21,653 nucleotides of DNA, taken from a virus. A program made the translations under genes and the position numbers. Shown here piece by piece: positions 1-6,580 of the stretch (its first letter is position 1; each line of letters opens with the position of its first letter). The stretch is taken from positions 1 to 21,653 of the IMG/VR virus record IMGVR_UViG_3300021375_000191; one strand, 5' to 3'. Under the pieces are notes generated by a model that saw nothing but the letters and a program-made list of their open reading frames with translations, made no database searches and was not told the DNA's origin.

Positions 1-114
1 ATATGCATAAGGCAGAAAAAACTTGAGTTCTTTTTCAAGTTTCTTTCGCATGTCAAGATCAAGTCCTTCGATCTTACAATTAACTTCGTCTTTTAGGATT
101 ATTTTACAACTCAT
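1..114 (-). CDS. uvsW: UvsW-like DNA helicase, N-terminal fragment (runs off window)
   Basis: Only the first 38 codons are present, and the frame is open to base 1. The residues begin MSCKIILKDEVNCKIEG and continue through a Lys/Glu-rich helix to a FFLPYAY-like segment. This matches the layout of the small N-terminal domain of T4 UvsW: two strands, a helix, then an aromatic-Pro turn before the helicase core. UvsW is a superfamily 2 helicase that unwinds R-loops and recombination intermediates and works with UvsX and UvsY, whose genes lie upstream. The ATG at 114 sits exactly 6 bases after a TATAAT box with no Shine-Dalgarno sequence, so the mRNA may be leaderless. An alternative start is Met22, which has an AAGGA-like sequence upstream. 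No helicase motif is visible, so the call rests on the short N-terminus and on context. Confidence 0.5.
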   Translation of the reverse strand, partial: MSCKIILKDEVNCKIEGLDLDMRKKLEKELKFFLPYAY

Positions 115-120
115 AGTACT

Positions 121-148
121 ATTATACACTAACCTCTTGATTTGTCAA
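121..148 (-). promoter_or_regulatory. sigma70-type promoter for the UvsW-like gene
   Basis: On the minus strand there is TTGACA (148-143), a 16-base spacer and TATAAT (126-121), both perfect consensus hexamers. The -10 box ends 6 bases before the ATG at 114, so the expected start site falls on the first base of the start codon. It lies directly downstream of a terminator, so the helicase gene appears to be a separate transcription unit. Confidence 0.8.
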
Positions 149-150
149 TA

Positions 151-178
151 TAAAAAAACCGGGGGAGCAACCCCCGGT
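151..178 (-). terminator. Rho-independent terminator after the AAA+ ATPase gene
   Basis: ACCGGGGG (158-165) and CCCCCGGT (171-178) form a perfect 8-bp stem around a 5-base loop. On the minus strand a run of seven T (158-152) follows. It lies 40 bases past the AAA+ gene stop and just before the UvsW-like promoter, so it closes the operon of small genes. Confidence 0.9.
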
Positions 179-218
179 AAAGTTTAGCGAAGTGCTTTTG
201 TAAGCAACAATGAAGGAG

Positions 219-1097
219 TTAAGCTCTTCGCATACAAGTTACCTCAGCCATTGTCTTCCAACGTTGACTTTGTGACTTTTTCAAGTCTGCAATTTTGGTA
301 CACATACGTAGGCTAACTTCACGTAACTTATTCTGATTGTCCAACATGTATGTTACAATCTCATCTACTTCTTCTGGAGTAAACTTATATGAATCTAACA
401 TACCCTTGCCAACAATTTGTTTTACACGAAGCATCTTGTCTCGCATCGTGTCTAGAGTCAAGTCTAAGTAGTGACAACGTGACATAATAGCATCTAAGTG
501 ATCCTTAATTTTACCACGTACATTGTCAAATTTTAGGTTAGTAATAAAAATTACACTACCTTTAAACTCAAACTTGTCAGGAATACCTTCCCTACGTAGA
601 AGGGATGAATCTGTATTCCAACTAAGTGTTCTTTTAGCACCACTATCAAGTGCCGCCTTTAGTAGGTTAAGTGATGTCTCGTCATACAATACTGTATCAC
701 AATCATCTAGTACAAGAACATTACCTTTTTCTGAGTATTGATAAAGTAGTTTAAACAAACCAATTGCGGATGCCGCACCTTTTTCAACACCAAAACGTAG
801 CCTTGAACCTGCTAATTTATCGAACAAGTTATTCTTTTCTAGTACTTGTTCAACACCAAAAGACTTACCAACACCTGGAGGGCCTGTTACAACCATACCA
901 CGTACAATGCCATCAATAGACATTTGCGTCATATCTTCTAGTATCTGGAAACGTTCTGCAATACGCTCAATGATCTGAGCGTCTGTTTCTGTGGATTCAA
1001 CTTCTGGTGTTGCGAGCACCTGAATAATTGTCTCACCTTTTTTATTTTTACGTCCTGCATTTTTTGCTGGAACTGTTTTAAAAGCATTAACTGACAT
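219..1097 (-). CDS. AAA+ family ATPase
   Basis: A 292-residue P-loop ATPase. Walker A is TGPPGVGKS at residues 71-79, and Walker B is NVLVLDD at about 126-132. A sensor-1-like Asn follows in VIFITNL (about 181-188), and an SRC motif near 206-208 could supply an arginine finger. The N-terminal 20 residues are basic and probably flexible. Similar stand-alone AAA+ proteins of unknown role are common in marine T4-like phages; remodelling of a DNA or protein complex is the general expectation. The ATG at 1097 has a good AGGAG ribosome site 8 bases upstream and its own TTGACA/TATAGT promoter, and a strong terminator follows. The ATPase assignment is firm, but the substrate is unknown. It is not the clamp loader gp44, because it lacks the expected downstream lid and collar signatures. 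Confidence 0.85.
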   Translation of the reverse strand: MSVNAFKTVPAKNAGRKNKKGETIIQVLATPEVESTETDAQIIERIAERFQILEDMTQMSIDGIVRGMVVTGPPGVGKSFGVEQVLEKNNLFDKLAGSRLRFGVEKGAASAIGLFKLLYQYSEKGNVLVLDDCDTVLYDETSLNLLKAALDSGAKRTLSWNTDSSLLRREGIPDKFEFKGSVIFITNLKFDNVRGKIKDHLDAIMSRCHYLDLTLDTMRDKMLRVKQIVGKGMLDSYKFTPEEVDEIVTYMLDNQNKLREVSLRMCTKIADLKKSQSQRWKTMAEVTCMRRA

Positions 1098-1130
1098 ATT
1101 TTAACTCCTGTTTTTTTAACTTACTCTTAT

Positions 1131-1159
1131 ACTATACAGTAAGATGCCTTACTTGTCAA
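1131..1159 (-). promoter_or_regulatory. sigma70-type promoter for the AAA+ gene (cassette copy 1)
   Basis: TTGACA (1159-1154), a 17-base spacer and TATAGT (1136-1131) lie on the minus strand. An A-rich tract lies upstream of the -35 box. The sequence from 1131 to 1170 matches 2719-2758 at about 35 of 40 positions, so the two promoters are copies of one cassette. The leader is about 30 bases and carries AGGAG. Confidence 0.85.
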
Positions 1160-1168
1160 CCTTTTTAT

Positions 1169-1684
1169 CTAAATCTTTTGAAGTTTTTCTGCATAAAAAT
1201 CGAAATCATTGAACAATTTTATGAATTCCTCTTTATTATTAGTACGATATGCTTCATGTATACCGACCAAGTATTTAAGTACTTCAGGCTTTTTTCTATA
1301 CACTTCTGGCTGTAGAGCTTGGTGAAACCACTCTTCCATAACAGTATCTGCATTAGGATAATATTCCCTCCATTTCCACATTATCTTTGAATAATCGTAG
1401 TACTGATCTTTAAGGAATAGGCCATTAATGTTACCTATACATGCTTCATCTGATTCTTGACAATACACATAATGATGGGTTTTCATGTTATTCCATTCCC
1501 ATTCATGTTGCCATTTGCTGGCTCCTAGTACTTCAAACTTGTTGTGAGCTAATAGACAAGGCAACCTCCAAAAGTTATATTGTAGGTGCTCTATTACTTG
1601 TGAATTTTGAGGTTTTTCAAAATGTTCATAATGACCAGCTAGATTGTGGCTATTAAAAACTTCGTTGAGTTGATCAATTATCAA
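1169..1684 (-). CDS. Hypothetical protein, 171 residues, TTG start
   Basis: No family is recognised. The protein is soluble-looking and unusually rich in Trp, Tyr, His and Asn, with several aromatic pairs such as WEWNN and WKWREYY. No signal peptide, membrane segment or nucleotide-binding motif is seen. The only start that covers the open frame is TTG at 1684: an in-frame TAA lies four codons upstream and the next Met is residue 67. It overlaps the upstream 233-residue gene by 11 bases, so it is probably translated by coupling to that gene. The stop lies just before the AAA+ promoter. Codon composition resembles its neighbours, which supports a real gene. The function is unknown. Confidence 0.6.
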   Translation of the reverse strand: MIIDQLNEVFNSHNLAGHYEHFEKPQNSQVIEHLQYNFWRLPCLLAHNKFEVLGASKWQHEWEWNNMKTHHYVYCQESDEACIGNINGLFLKDQYYDYSKIMWKWREYYPNADTVMEEWFHQALQPEVYRKKPEVLKYLVGIHEAYRTNNKEEFIKLFNDFDFYAEKLQKI

Positions 1685-2375
1685 GAATTTTTACCCTATT
1701 CAGCATTGTTTCATGACAATTTGTGTACTTACTTTTCTCGTGTTTATTTACTGTACCACGAATACGGATAGTTTTTCCATCAATAATATCGCTAATATCT
1801 GGCTGATCTCTCCACCAAAATTTAATAATATCTTTACCAGAGGCAACACCTGATATCATGAATACGCCACTACTTTGAATAAATTTAACATCAATAATAG
1901 TAACATCTACATCAAACCGTTTGCCTTTTGTTCCTAGGAATTCACTTTGAAACCGTAGCTCTTCAAACTTATCTTCTACTGATTTTCGCTTCTTATCAAT
2001 CTCATTCATATGAGGAATACTAGCAAGGATAGCTAGATTGAACTTTGTAAGTTGATTATCAGTTACGCCAAATGCCTGTGAAACTCCTGATTCAAAATTG
2101 TTTAGTGAACCATTTAGTTTCTTAAGCATATAACGCCCATTGAACTTTGTAATGATTTGCTCTGCTAATTTTACATCTTCCTCTACAGGAACACTACCTG
2201 CTTGAATTGCATTAATAAGCAAAGTCTTATTATCAAAAGTTTCTACTGTTTGTTCACCATTAGGACCTATCCTAGTAAAACCGTCACCACTACGAATAAA
2301 TCCTTGTTTATTGTATACTTGAATAGCTAGAGCTAGTGCCGTTACTGGTGATACCTCTATTGTCTTTTGTGCCAT
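1674..2375 (-). CDS. Hypothetical protein with OB-fold-like C-terminus, 233 residues
   Basis: The family is not named with confidence. The C-terminal part, from about residue 180, reads as alternating strands (IIKFWWRDQ, KTIRIRGTVNKH) ending in ETMLNRVKIL. That pattern (G-T-V-x-x-H ... T-x-L-N-R-V) recurs in phage proteins with OB-type nucleic-acid-binding ends. The central part (about 80-150) is helical, with a charged stretch EIDKKRKSVEDKFEEL. The start ATG at 2375 shares one base with the stop of the upstream 103-residue gene (TAATG), and the 3' end overlaps the next gene, so it is the middle cistron of a coupled operon. Its place among recombination genes fits a DNA-binding accessory role, which is inference. 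Confidence 0.6.
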   Translation of the reverse strand: MAQKTIEVSPVTALALAIQVYNKQGFIRSGDGFTRIGPNGEQTVETFDNKTLLINAIQAGSVPVEEDVKLAEQIITKFNGRYMLKKLNGSLNNFESGVSQAFGVTDNQLTKFNLAILASIPHMNEIDKKRKSVEDKFEELRFQSEFLGTKGKRFDVDVTIIDVKFIQSSGVFMISGVASGKDIIKFWWRDQPDISDIIDGKTIRIRGTVNKHEKSKYTNCHETMLNRVKILDN

Positions 2376-2686
2376 TATACGAGTTCCTCAAAACCAAAAC
2401 TTGCAACAATATATTTTGTATTACCAACAAGCATATGATCACCAACACTAGTTGATCGCAAACCATAGCCATCTGTCAATGGAGCCATTACAGTAACATC
2501 TTTATTATAGTCACCGTTGTCTTCTCCATTAATGACTTTTTCTTTAATACTCCATGAGCCCATTACGTTGTTTGTCCAACGATATGCATATTCTAGTGCT
2601 TCTTCTACTACTGCAAAAGGTGTTTCTACAAATGCAACCGTATTAGGTGCATCTTCAAAAGCGGTATGAATAACTGCTACTTTCAT
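2375..2686 (-). CDS. Hypothetical protein, 103 residues
   Basis: No family is recognised. The best start is the ATG at 2686 (MKVAVIHTAF), placed 7 bases after AGGAG; a TTG two codons earlier overlaps the ribosome site and is less likely. The sequence has an N-terminal strand, a helix around VVEEALEYAYRWTNN, and a C-terminal SVGD-containing beta segment ending in IVASFGFEEL. It looks like a small globular alpha/beta protein with no metal or nucleotide motif. It is the first gene of an operon driven by the promoter at 2719-2747, and its stop codon overlaps the next ATG. An early function under host RNA polymerase is likely from the promoter type alone. Confidence 0.6.
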   Translation of the reverse strand: MKVAVIHTAFEDAPNTVAFVETPFAVVEEALEYAYRWTNNVMGSWSIKEKVINGEDNGDYNKDVTVMAPLTDGYGLRSTSVGDHMLVGNTKYIVASFGFEELV

Positions 2687-2718
2687 TTTCAACTCCTGTT
2701 TTATTAGCTTATATATAG

Positions 2719-2747
2719 ATAATACAGTAAGATGTCTTGCTTGTCAA
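2719..2747 (-). promoter_or_regulatory. sigma70-type promoter for the 103-residue gene operon (cassette copy 2)
   Basis: TTGACA (2747-2742), a 17-base spacer and TATTAT (2724-2719) lie on the minus strand. The spacer sequence, the A-rich tract upstream and the AGGAG leader closely match the AAA+ gene promoter at 1131-1159. No MotA-box pattern as in T4 middle promoters is seen. Confidence 0.85.
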
Positions 2748-2756
2748 CCTTTTTTT

Positions 2757-3560
2757 CTAACATTGCCATAAATGTTGAAATTTTTTATCTCTATCCTCTA
2801 AAAGAGTAAATTTATCTTGCATTCCTGCGATTGTTATTAATTTTAGAGCTTTAAATACCTTTATCCATCCACTGTGTGCTTGTGGTTTATCTATAAGAAT
2901 ATTAGGCCATTGTATAGATTTTACTATATCAAGTATCTTTTTGTCAAACACAAACATATAATCTGGCACATATTGATTGTCAATAAATGGATACGAAACC
3001 ATTACATCTGCCCATGATCCAACATATGCAATCTCATTAGGTATAGTATCGCTATGTACTAATTCTGAATAATGTTTGCTTCTATTACCAACAAATAACT
3101 CTATATCTTCTTGTAATCTTGATATATTTCTATCCCTTAGCCCTATATCCCACCGGTACCTTACTACTGCATCATAGTCACCTTTAACCTGTTGCATACA
3201 TAAAAACGTTGAAACAAATTGTCCATACGCCATTCTAGATGTGGCTAATATGTGATCAAATGCTTTTCCATCTTTTACAATATTTTTCCATTCAGGGTTA
3301 TCTGACCATGCTTTATCATAAAATCCATTAGTAATGTGATCACGTTTTACCCAGTCATCTATTATCGTTTGATCGTCAAAACAAAGGCCCTTAAAGGGAT
3401 CTCTGAATCTGCTAGTAACTGGCTTAGGTTGTCCTACCCATGTGTGTCCATATAGGTCGTATTCATAATCAGCAAATAAATGGTTAATATCTTCTAACCA
3501 TTTGTTGCTGTATGTATTATGATTACGTGTTTGTCCGCTTACACATATCGCTATTTTCAT
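2757..3560 (-). CDS. Glycosyltransferase-like protein
   Basis: A 267-residue protein that begins MKIAICVSGQTRN, an opening typical of a group of viral and bacterial sugar transferases (WavE-like/capsule type) in which a first strand leads into a nucleotide-sugar site. A second typical feature is YDAVVRYRWDIGL at about 129-141, with the Arg-x-Arg-x-Asp pattern where these families place a donor-binding acidic residue. The rest is rich in Trp, Asp and Tyr, and no membrane segment is seen. The ATG overlaps the uvsY stop by 4 bases (ATGA), so it is translationally coupled to a recombination gene. Its substrate could be DNA, a virion protein or host glycan; the sequence does not say. A non-catalytic homologue is possible. 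Confidence 0.5.
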   Translation of the reverse strand: MKIAICVSGQTRNHNTYSNKWLEDINHLFADYEYDLYGHTWVGQPKPVTSRFRDPFKGLCFDDQTIIDDWVKRDHITNGFYDKAWSDNPEWKNIVKDGKAFDHILATSRMAYGQFVSTFLCMQQVKGDYDAVVRYRWDIGLRDRNISRLQEDIELFVGNRSKHYSELVHSDTIPNEIAYVGSWADVMVSYPFIDNQYVPDYMFVFDKKILDIVKSIQWPNILIDKPQAHSGWIKVFKALKLITIAGMQDKFTLLEDRDKKFQHLWQC

Positions 3561-4015
3561 AGCGAGATGTCCTCGAGGCCAGCGGCTCGTAGTTTAACAA
3601 TATTGTTTATCTGGAACTGCTTGGCTTCTAGTGCCTTTATAACACCTATAAATTTATTACGCACTAGGGCAAAGTCATTGATTAGGTACTGAAGGGCTAC
3701 AACATCCTCCTCACCATCTACAAATCTATCAGCATCTCGAGAACTGAGTGCTCTGTTATAACTTTCAAGATACTTCCTGAATAGTTTACTGCGGGTCTTC
3801 CGCATCTCGGTGTTTAAATATTCGAGTATGGCTTCCACTTCCTGGAGTTGGTTGAAACGGTGTTCTACGATACCGGGCATGTCACGTGCCTGTTTTTCTA
3901 GAACACCCTTCATTCCACACTCTAGGCGTGCTTGCTCAAGTTCAGTCTCGAAATGTCCAATGGCATTTACGATCATCGACATATCTGCCGTTACTTCTCT
4001 GTACCATTTGCTCAC
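3557..4015 (-). CDS. uvsY: UvsY recombination mediator
   Basis: A 152-residue helical protein matching the UvsY of marine T4-like phages, best seen in NQLQEVEAILEYLN, the YNRALSSRDADRFVDGEEDVV region at about 86-108, and the C-terminus FQINNIVKLRAAGLEDISL. T4 UvsY is 137 residues and forms a hexamer that loads UvsX onto gp32-coated ssDNA; gp32 and uvsX lie just upstream here. The start is GTG at 4015, 3 bases after the stop of the acidic 89-residue gene, with only a weak ribosome site, so coupling is likely. Met12 is an alternative start. The stop overlaps the ATG of the glycosyltransferase-like gene. Confidence 0.8.
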   Translation of the reverse strand: MSKWYREVTADMSMIVNAIGHFETELEQARLECGMKGVLEKQARDMPGIVEHRFNQLQEVEAILEYLNTEMRKTRSKLFRKYLESYNRALSSRDADRFVDGEEDVVALQYLINDFALVRNKFIGVIKALEAKQFQINNIVKLRAAGLEDISL

Positions 4016-4018
4016 GAT

Positions 4019-4288
4019 TTATTCATCCCATAGTTCTTCATCTTCAAGCCAATCATCTTCTGGCTCTCCAAATTCATCTTCCGATTCCAAAAACTCAGTA
4101 ACGGCTTGATCAAGGAATTCATCGTGTTCGCCTATCTCCTTTGCGTTTGCTTTAATATCCATACCATAGTCTAACAACCTATAAAGAAAGTCTTTGGCAT
4201 GTTCACCCTTGACTTTATCAGTCATAAGGCGTGTTCCTGTATCATATAGTTGTAGGATAAACTCTAAATCATGTTCACTCAGATTCAT
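4019..4288 (-). CDS. Small acidic protein between uvsX and uvsY
   Basis: An 89-residue protein of unknown function. The N-terminal 60 residues look helical, and the C-terminal 25 residues are extremely acidic with Trp (ESEDEFGEPEDDWLEDEELW). The ATG at 4288 lies inside the end of uvsX (14-base overlap), and uvsY starts 3 bases after its stop. A small gene at this position recurs in marine T4-like phages. The tight coupling to both recombination genes suggests an accessory role, and an acidic tail could mimic the C-terminus of gp32 or modulate UvsX or UvsY; this is inference. Confidence 0.65.
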   Translation of the reverse strand: MNLSEHDLEFILQLYDTGTRLMTDKVKGEHAKDFLYRLLDYGMDIKANAKEIGEHDEFLDQAVTEFLESEDEFGEPEDDWLEDEELWDE

Positions 4289-5384
4289 TAACTACCTCCT
4301 CTGTATCTGATACTTCAAGAGTTTCAATCTCTTCTTCAGGAGGATCAACTACATCATCATTCCATTCTGACATAACTAAATCTAAACAGCCATCCTTGTT
4401 AGCATTCCAAGGCTTACGGAACATTTTAATTACTTCACCAGTAACAGGACTAATATATTCTAGACTATTACCACTTTTCTTTAAAAGTTCTTTTGCCTCA
4501 AAAAATTCAACAAGTCCGCTATAAGGACTCATACCAGTTTCATATGGAATCTCCACTTGTACACTTTCAAACGGTTTAGCATAACGTGTTTTCATTACCT
4601 TACACGCCGCTCTAATACCATGTACTTGTGATGTTTTATTACCATCTGCGTCTACTTTTAGTTTAAGTTTACGCATAGCAATAACAATACTTGATGCATA
4701 GATAAAGCCTTGACCGCCTGAAATCTTATCATCTGGATCAAACATATCTTGTGATGCATAAGTGTGGTTAGTACATAACATACCAACATTATATTCACCA
4801 AACATATTAACAGTATTTCTAACAAGTGATGTTAGTGCTTTGGGCTTACGACCCATGTCACCTTTCATATCACCTTTTTGAAACTGATCAACATCTGTTG
4901 GTGTTAACAACATACCCAAACTATCTACAACAAATAGCACTTTAGGTCGTTCTTCTTTTTCCTTATCAGCATATTCTGCTTTGTAATCTTTCATAAAGTC
5001 ACTAACTGTTTTAGCAACATCATCAATCATACTCATGTTAAGTTTAAGAAGTTTACTTTCGTCTGTATCTACATCAAGTGCATGTAGCCACTTAGCATCT
5101 AATGCATTTTCACTATCAATAAGAACAACAAAGATGCCTTGATCCTGTGCCGCTTTTACAATATTACCTGCCGCAATGTAGGATTTTCCAGCGCCGGATT
5201 CACCAGCCAGTACAGTAACTTTACCTAGAGGAATACCTCTATTAAATTCGCCACTAATTAGTTTATTAAGAGTATAGTTACCAGTAGAAATCCATGTGTC
5301 TGGATCATTAAATCCTACACTTAAACCTGGTACCGCTTTAGTAATACTTTTGCGAAACTTACTCACATCGAATGGTCTTGCCAT
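4275..5384 (-). CDS. uvsX: UvsX RecA-like recombinase
   Basis: 369 residues; T4 UvsX has 391. It performs ATP-dependent strand exchange and homology search in phage recombination-dependent replication. Walker A is GESGAGKS at 61-68 and Walker B is VLFVVDSL at 149-156. The region from TNHTYASQ through ISGGQGF corresponds to the RecA L2 DNA-binding loop. The N-terminus (FDVSKFRKSI) is the short oligomerisation segment. The last 30 residues are strongly acidic, as in many RecA-family regulatory tails. The ATG at 5384 has a perfect GGAGG site 7 bases upstream. The gene follows gp32 after a hairpin and overlaps the small acidic gene. Confidence 0.95.
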   Translation of the reverse strand: MARPFDVSKFRKSITKAVPGLSVGFNDPDTWISTGNYTLNKLISGEFNRGIPLGKVTVLAGESGAGKSYIAAGNIVKAAQDQGIFVVLIDSENALDAKWLHALDVDTDESKLLKLNMSMIDDVAKTVSDFMKDYKAEYADKEKEERPKVLFVVDSLGMLLTPTDVDQFQKGDMKGDMGRKPKALTSLVRNTVNMFGEYNVGMLCTNHTYASQDMFDPDDKISGGQGFIYASSIVIAMRKLKLKVDADGNKTSQVHGIRAACKVMKTRYAKPFESVQVEIPYETGMSPYSGLVEFFEAKELLKKSGNSLEYISPVTGEVIKMFRKPWNANKDGCLDLVMSEWNDDVVDPPEEEIETLEVSDTEEVVNESE

Positions 5385-5407
5385 TTATACCTCCAAAATT
5401 AAAGGAA

Positions 5408-5425
5408 GGGGGAACTTAATCCCCC
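5408..5425 (-). terminator. Hairpin between gp32 and uvsX (attenuator-like)
   Basis: GGGGGA (5408-5413) pairs with TCCCCC (5420-5425) around a 6-base loop, and the minus strand continues TTCCTTTAATTTT. It sits between the gp32 stop and the uvsX ribosome site with no visible promoter of its own for uvsX. It may therefore act as a partial terminator that keeps uvsX expression below that of gp32. The tail is not a clean T-run. Confidence 0.6.
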
Positions 5426-5432
5426 CTCAAGA

Positions 5433-6440
5433 TTAGTCTTCTTTACGAGCTCTGATCATCTGTAGGATGTCTTGAGCACTTGGCTTATCTCCACTAGCTT
5501 CTGCTGGTGCCGCCACTGTTTCTGCTACTGGTGCAGGTGCCGCCTCTGCTACTGGAGCAGGTGCTGGAGTTGGAGCGGGTGCTACTGGCGCAGGTGCTAC
5601 AGGAGCCGCCGGTGCCGCAGGAGCAGGAGTACTACTCTTGTTTGGAGCATCTAAGCCGTAAGGGCGGTAGAAGTCTGCAAAACGCTCTGGATCATATAAC
5701 TGACCATCAACACTAGCTTCAAACATTTCGAAGATTGCATTAACTGCATCAGCGTCTGGCTTCTTAGGTAAGAAGTCATTTAGAGTGAACAATCCATGTG
5801 TTGCTATAGCATCACGTTCCTCTTGATCTAGTCCACGCTCTCTACGAGCCCAATTAGATGTTGAGTAATCAGCATATTGGCCTTTAGTAGACTTCTGTAC
5901 ACGGAAGTCTGTGCCTGCTTCATAGTCTGTTGGAATTTCTGGAAAGTCTGGATCCATTAGCGCCTGACTAATGATTTTGAAAATTTGAGGACTAATTACA
6001 AATCTACGAATTGGATTGTCAGGAGTTGTATCTTCCTGTAATTCACTGCTTGTAACAAAGCCTTGGAAAACATACGAACGTTTTTTCCAATACTTACGAC
6101 CCATATCCTCCATAGAAGGGTCTTTAAACCACGGTCTAATTTCCGCATGTACAGGACAACTTTCGCCCCACATTTCAATACAAGGAACTTGTACTGTAAC
6201 GGGCTTATGTTCGTCATGTCCTTTAATGCCTGGAAATTCTAGTCTAATCATTTGACGTTCTTTCCAAAAGAACGTATTAGACTCATCCGCATCGGGAAGG
6301 AAACGTAGCGTTGCACTAGTGCCTTCTGGTATATTCCAATGTGGGAAAATTGCGTTGTCGCCACCACCTGCAGAGCGTTTGCCTGAGGAATTTGATTCTT
6401 GTGCGAGTAACTTCGCACGTATTTCTGCCAAAGATGCCAT
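5433..6440 (-). CDS. 32: gp32 single-stranded DNA-binding protein
   Basis: 335 residues, longer than T4 gp32 (301). It coats ssDNA during replication, recombination and repair and contacts UvsY, helicase and polymerase through its C-terminus. The basic N-terminal segment (EIRAKLLAQE) is the cooperativity region. The core contains a zinc-type cluster Cys87-x7-Cys95-x2-His98, with His75 or His78 as the likely fourth ligand, whereas T4 uses His-Cys-Cys-Cys. From about 270 to 314 there is a low-complexity Pro/Ala/Val linker, then a short acidic/basic tail ending MIRARKED. The ATG at 6440 has AGGAGA 7 bases upstream, in a leader with two inverted repeats. The promoter is sigma70-like. The Pro/Ala linker is unusual relative to T4. 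Confidence 0.93.
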   Translation of the reverse strand: MASLAEIRAKLLAQESNSSGKRSAGGGDNAIFPHWNIPEGTSATLRFLPDADESNTFFWKERQMIRLEFPGIKGHDEHKPVTVQVPCIEMWGESCPVHAEIRPWFKDPSMEDMGRKYWKKRSYVFQGFVTSSELQEDTTPDNPIRRFVISPQIFKIISQALMDPDFPEIPTDYEAGTDFRVQKSTKGQYADYSTSNWARRERGLDQEERDAIATHGLFTLNDFLPKKPDADAVNAIFEMFEASVDGQLYDPERFADFYRPYGLDAPNKSSTPAPAAPAAPVAPAPVAPAPTPAPAPVAEAAPAPVAETVAAPAEASGDKPSAQDILQMIRARKED

Positions 6441-6536
6441 AATTTATCTCCTATATTAGCCTTTGTTAGTAACTAGGTATAATACCTAATTTTGTAATTT
6501 GTCACATATTGTGACTTTGCCTTTATTAGCCTATAC
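6441..6536 (-). promoter_or_regulatory. Structured 5' leader of gp32
   Basis: The transcript from the promoter at 6537-6565 should have a leader of about 90 bases. It holds two separate inverted repeats: GTCACA/TGTGAC (6501-6515, 3-base centre) and TAGGTAT/ATACCTA (6474-6488, 1-base centre), followed by an AT-rich stretch and the ribosome site. In T4, gp32 represses its own translation by binding a leader pseudoknot and the unstructured region after it. The elements here differ in sequence, but their location suggests a similar control. The function is inferred. Confidence 0.5.
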
Positions 6537-6565
6537 AGTATACTACCGTTCTTGCCTACTGTCAA
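6537..6565 (-). promoter_or_regulatory. sigma70-type promoter for gp32
   Basis: TTGACA (6565-6560), a 17-base spacer and TATACT (6542-6537) lie on the minus strand, in the gap after the 419-residue gene. It marks the switch from late-box genes to host-type promoters. Confidence 0.85.
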
Positions 6566-6580
6566 GCAAGTTCTTGATTT

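Noticed and set aside
219-1097. Clamp-loader ATPase gp44
   Set aside because: Walker motifs fit AAA+ in general, but the gp44-specific context (gp45, gp62 next to it) and C-terminal collar are missing.
1131-2747. MotA-type middle promoters
   Set aside because: The TTGCTT-like sequence near the promoters is on the wrong strand and position; full TTGACA -35 boxes are present instead.
5472-5716. Plus-strand Cys/Trp- and Leu/Pro-rich frames opposite gp32
   Set aside because: They are the reverse of the Pro/Ala linker repeats in gp32.
5996-6217. Minus-strand alternative frame within gp32
   Set aside because: It is fully inside the gp32 core, which has the clear zinc cluster; no start signal.
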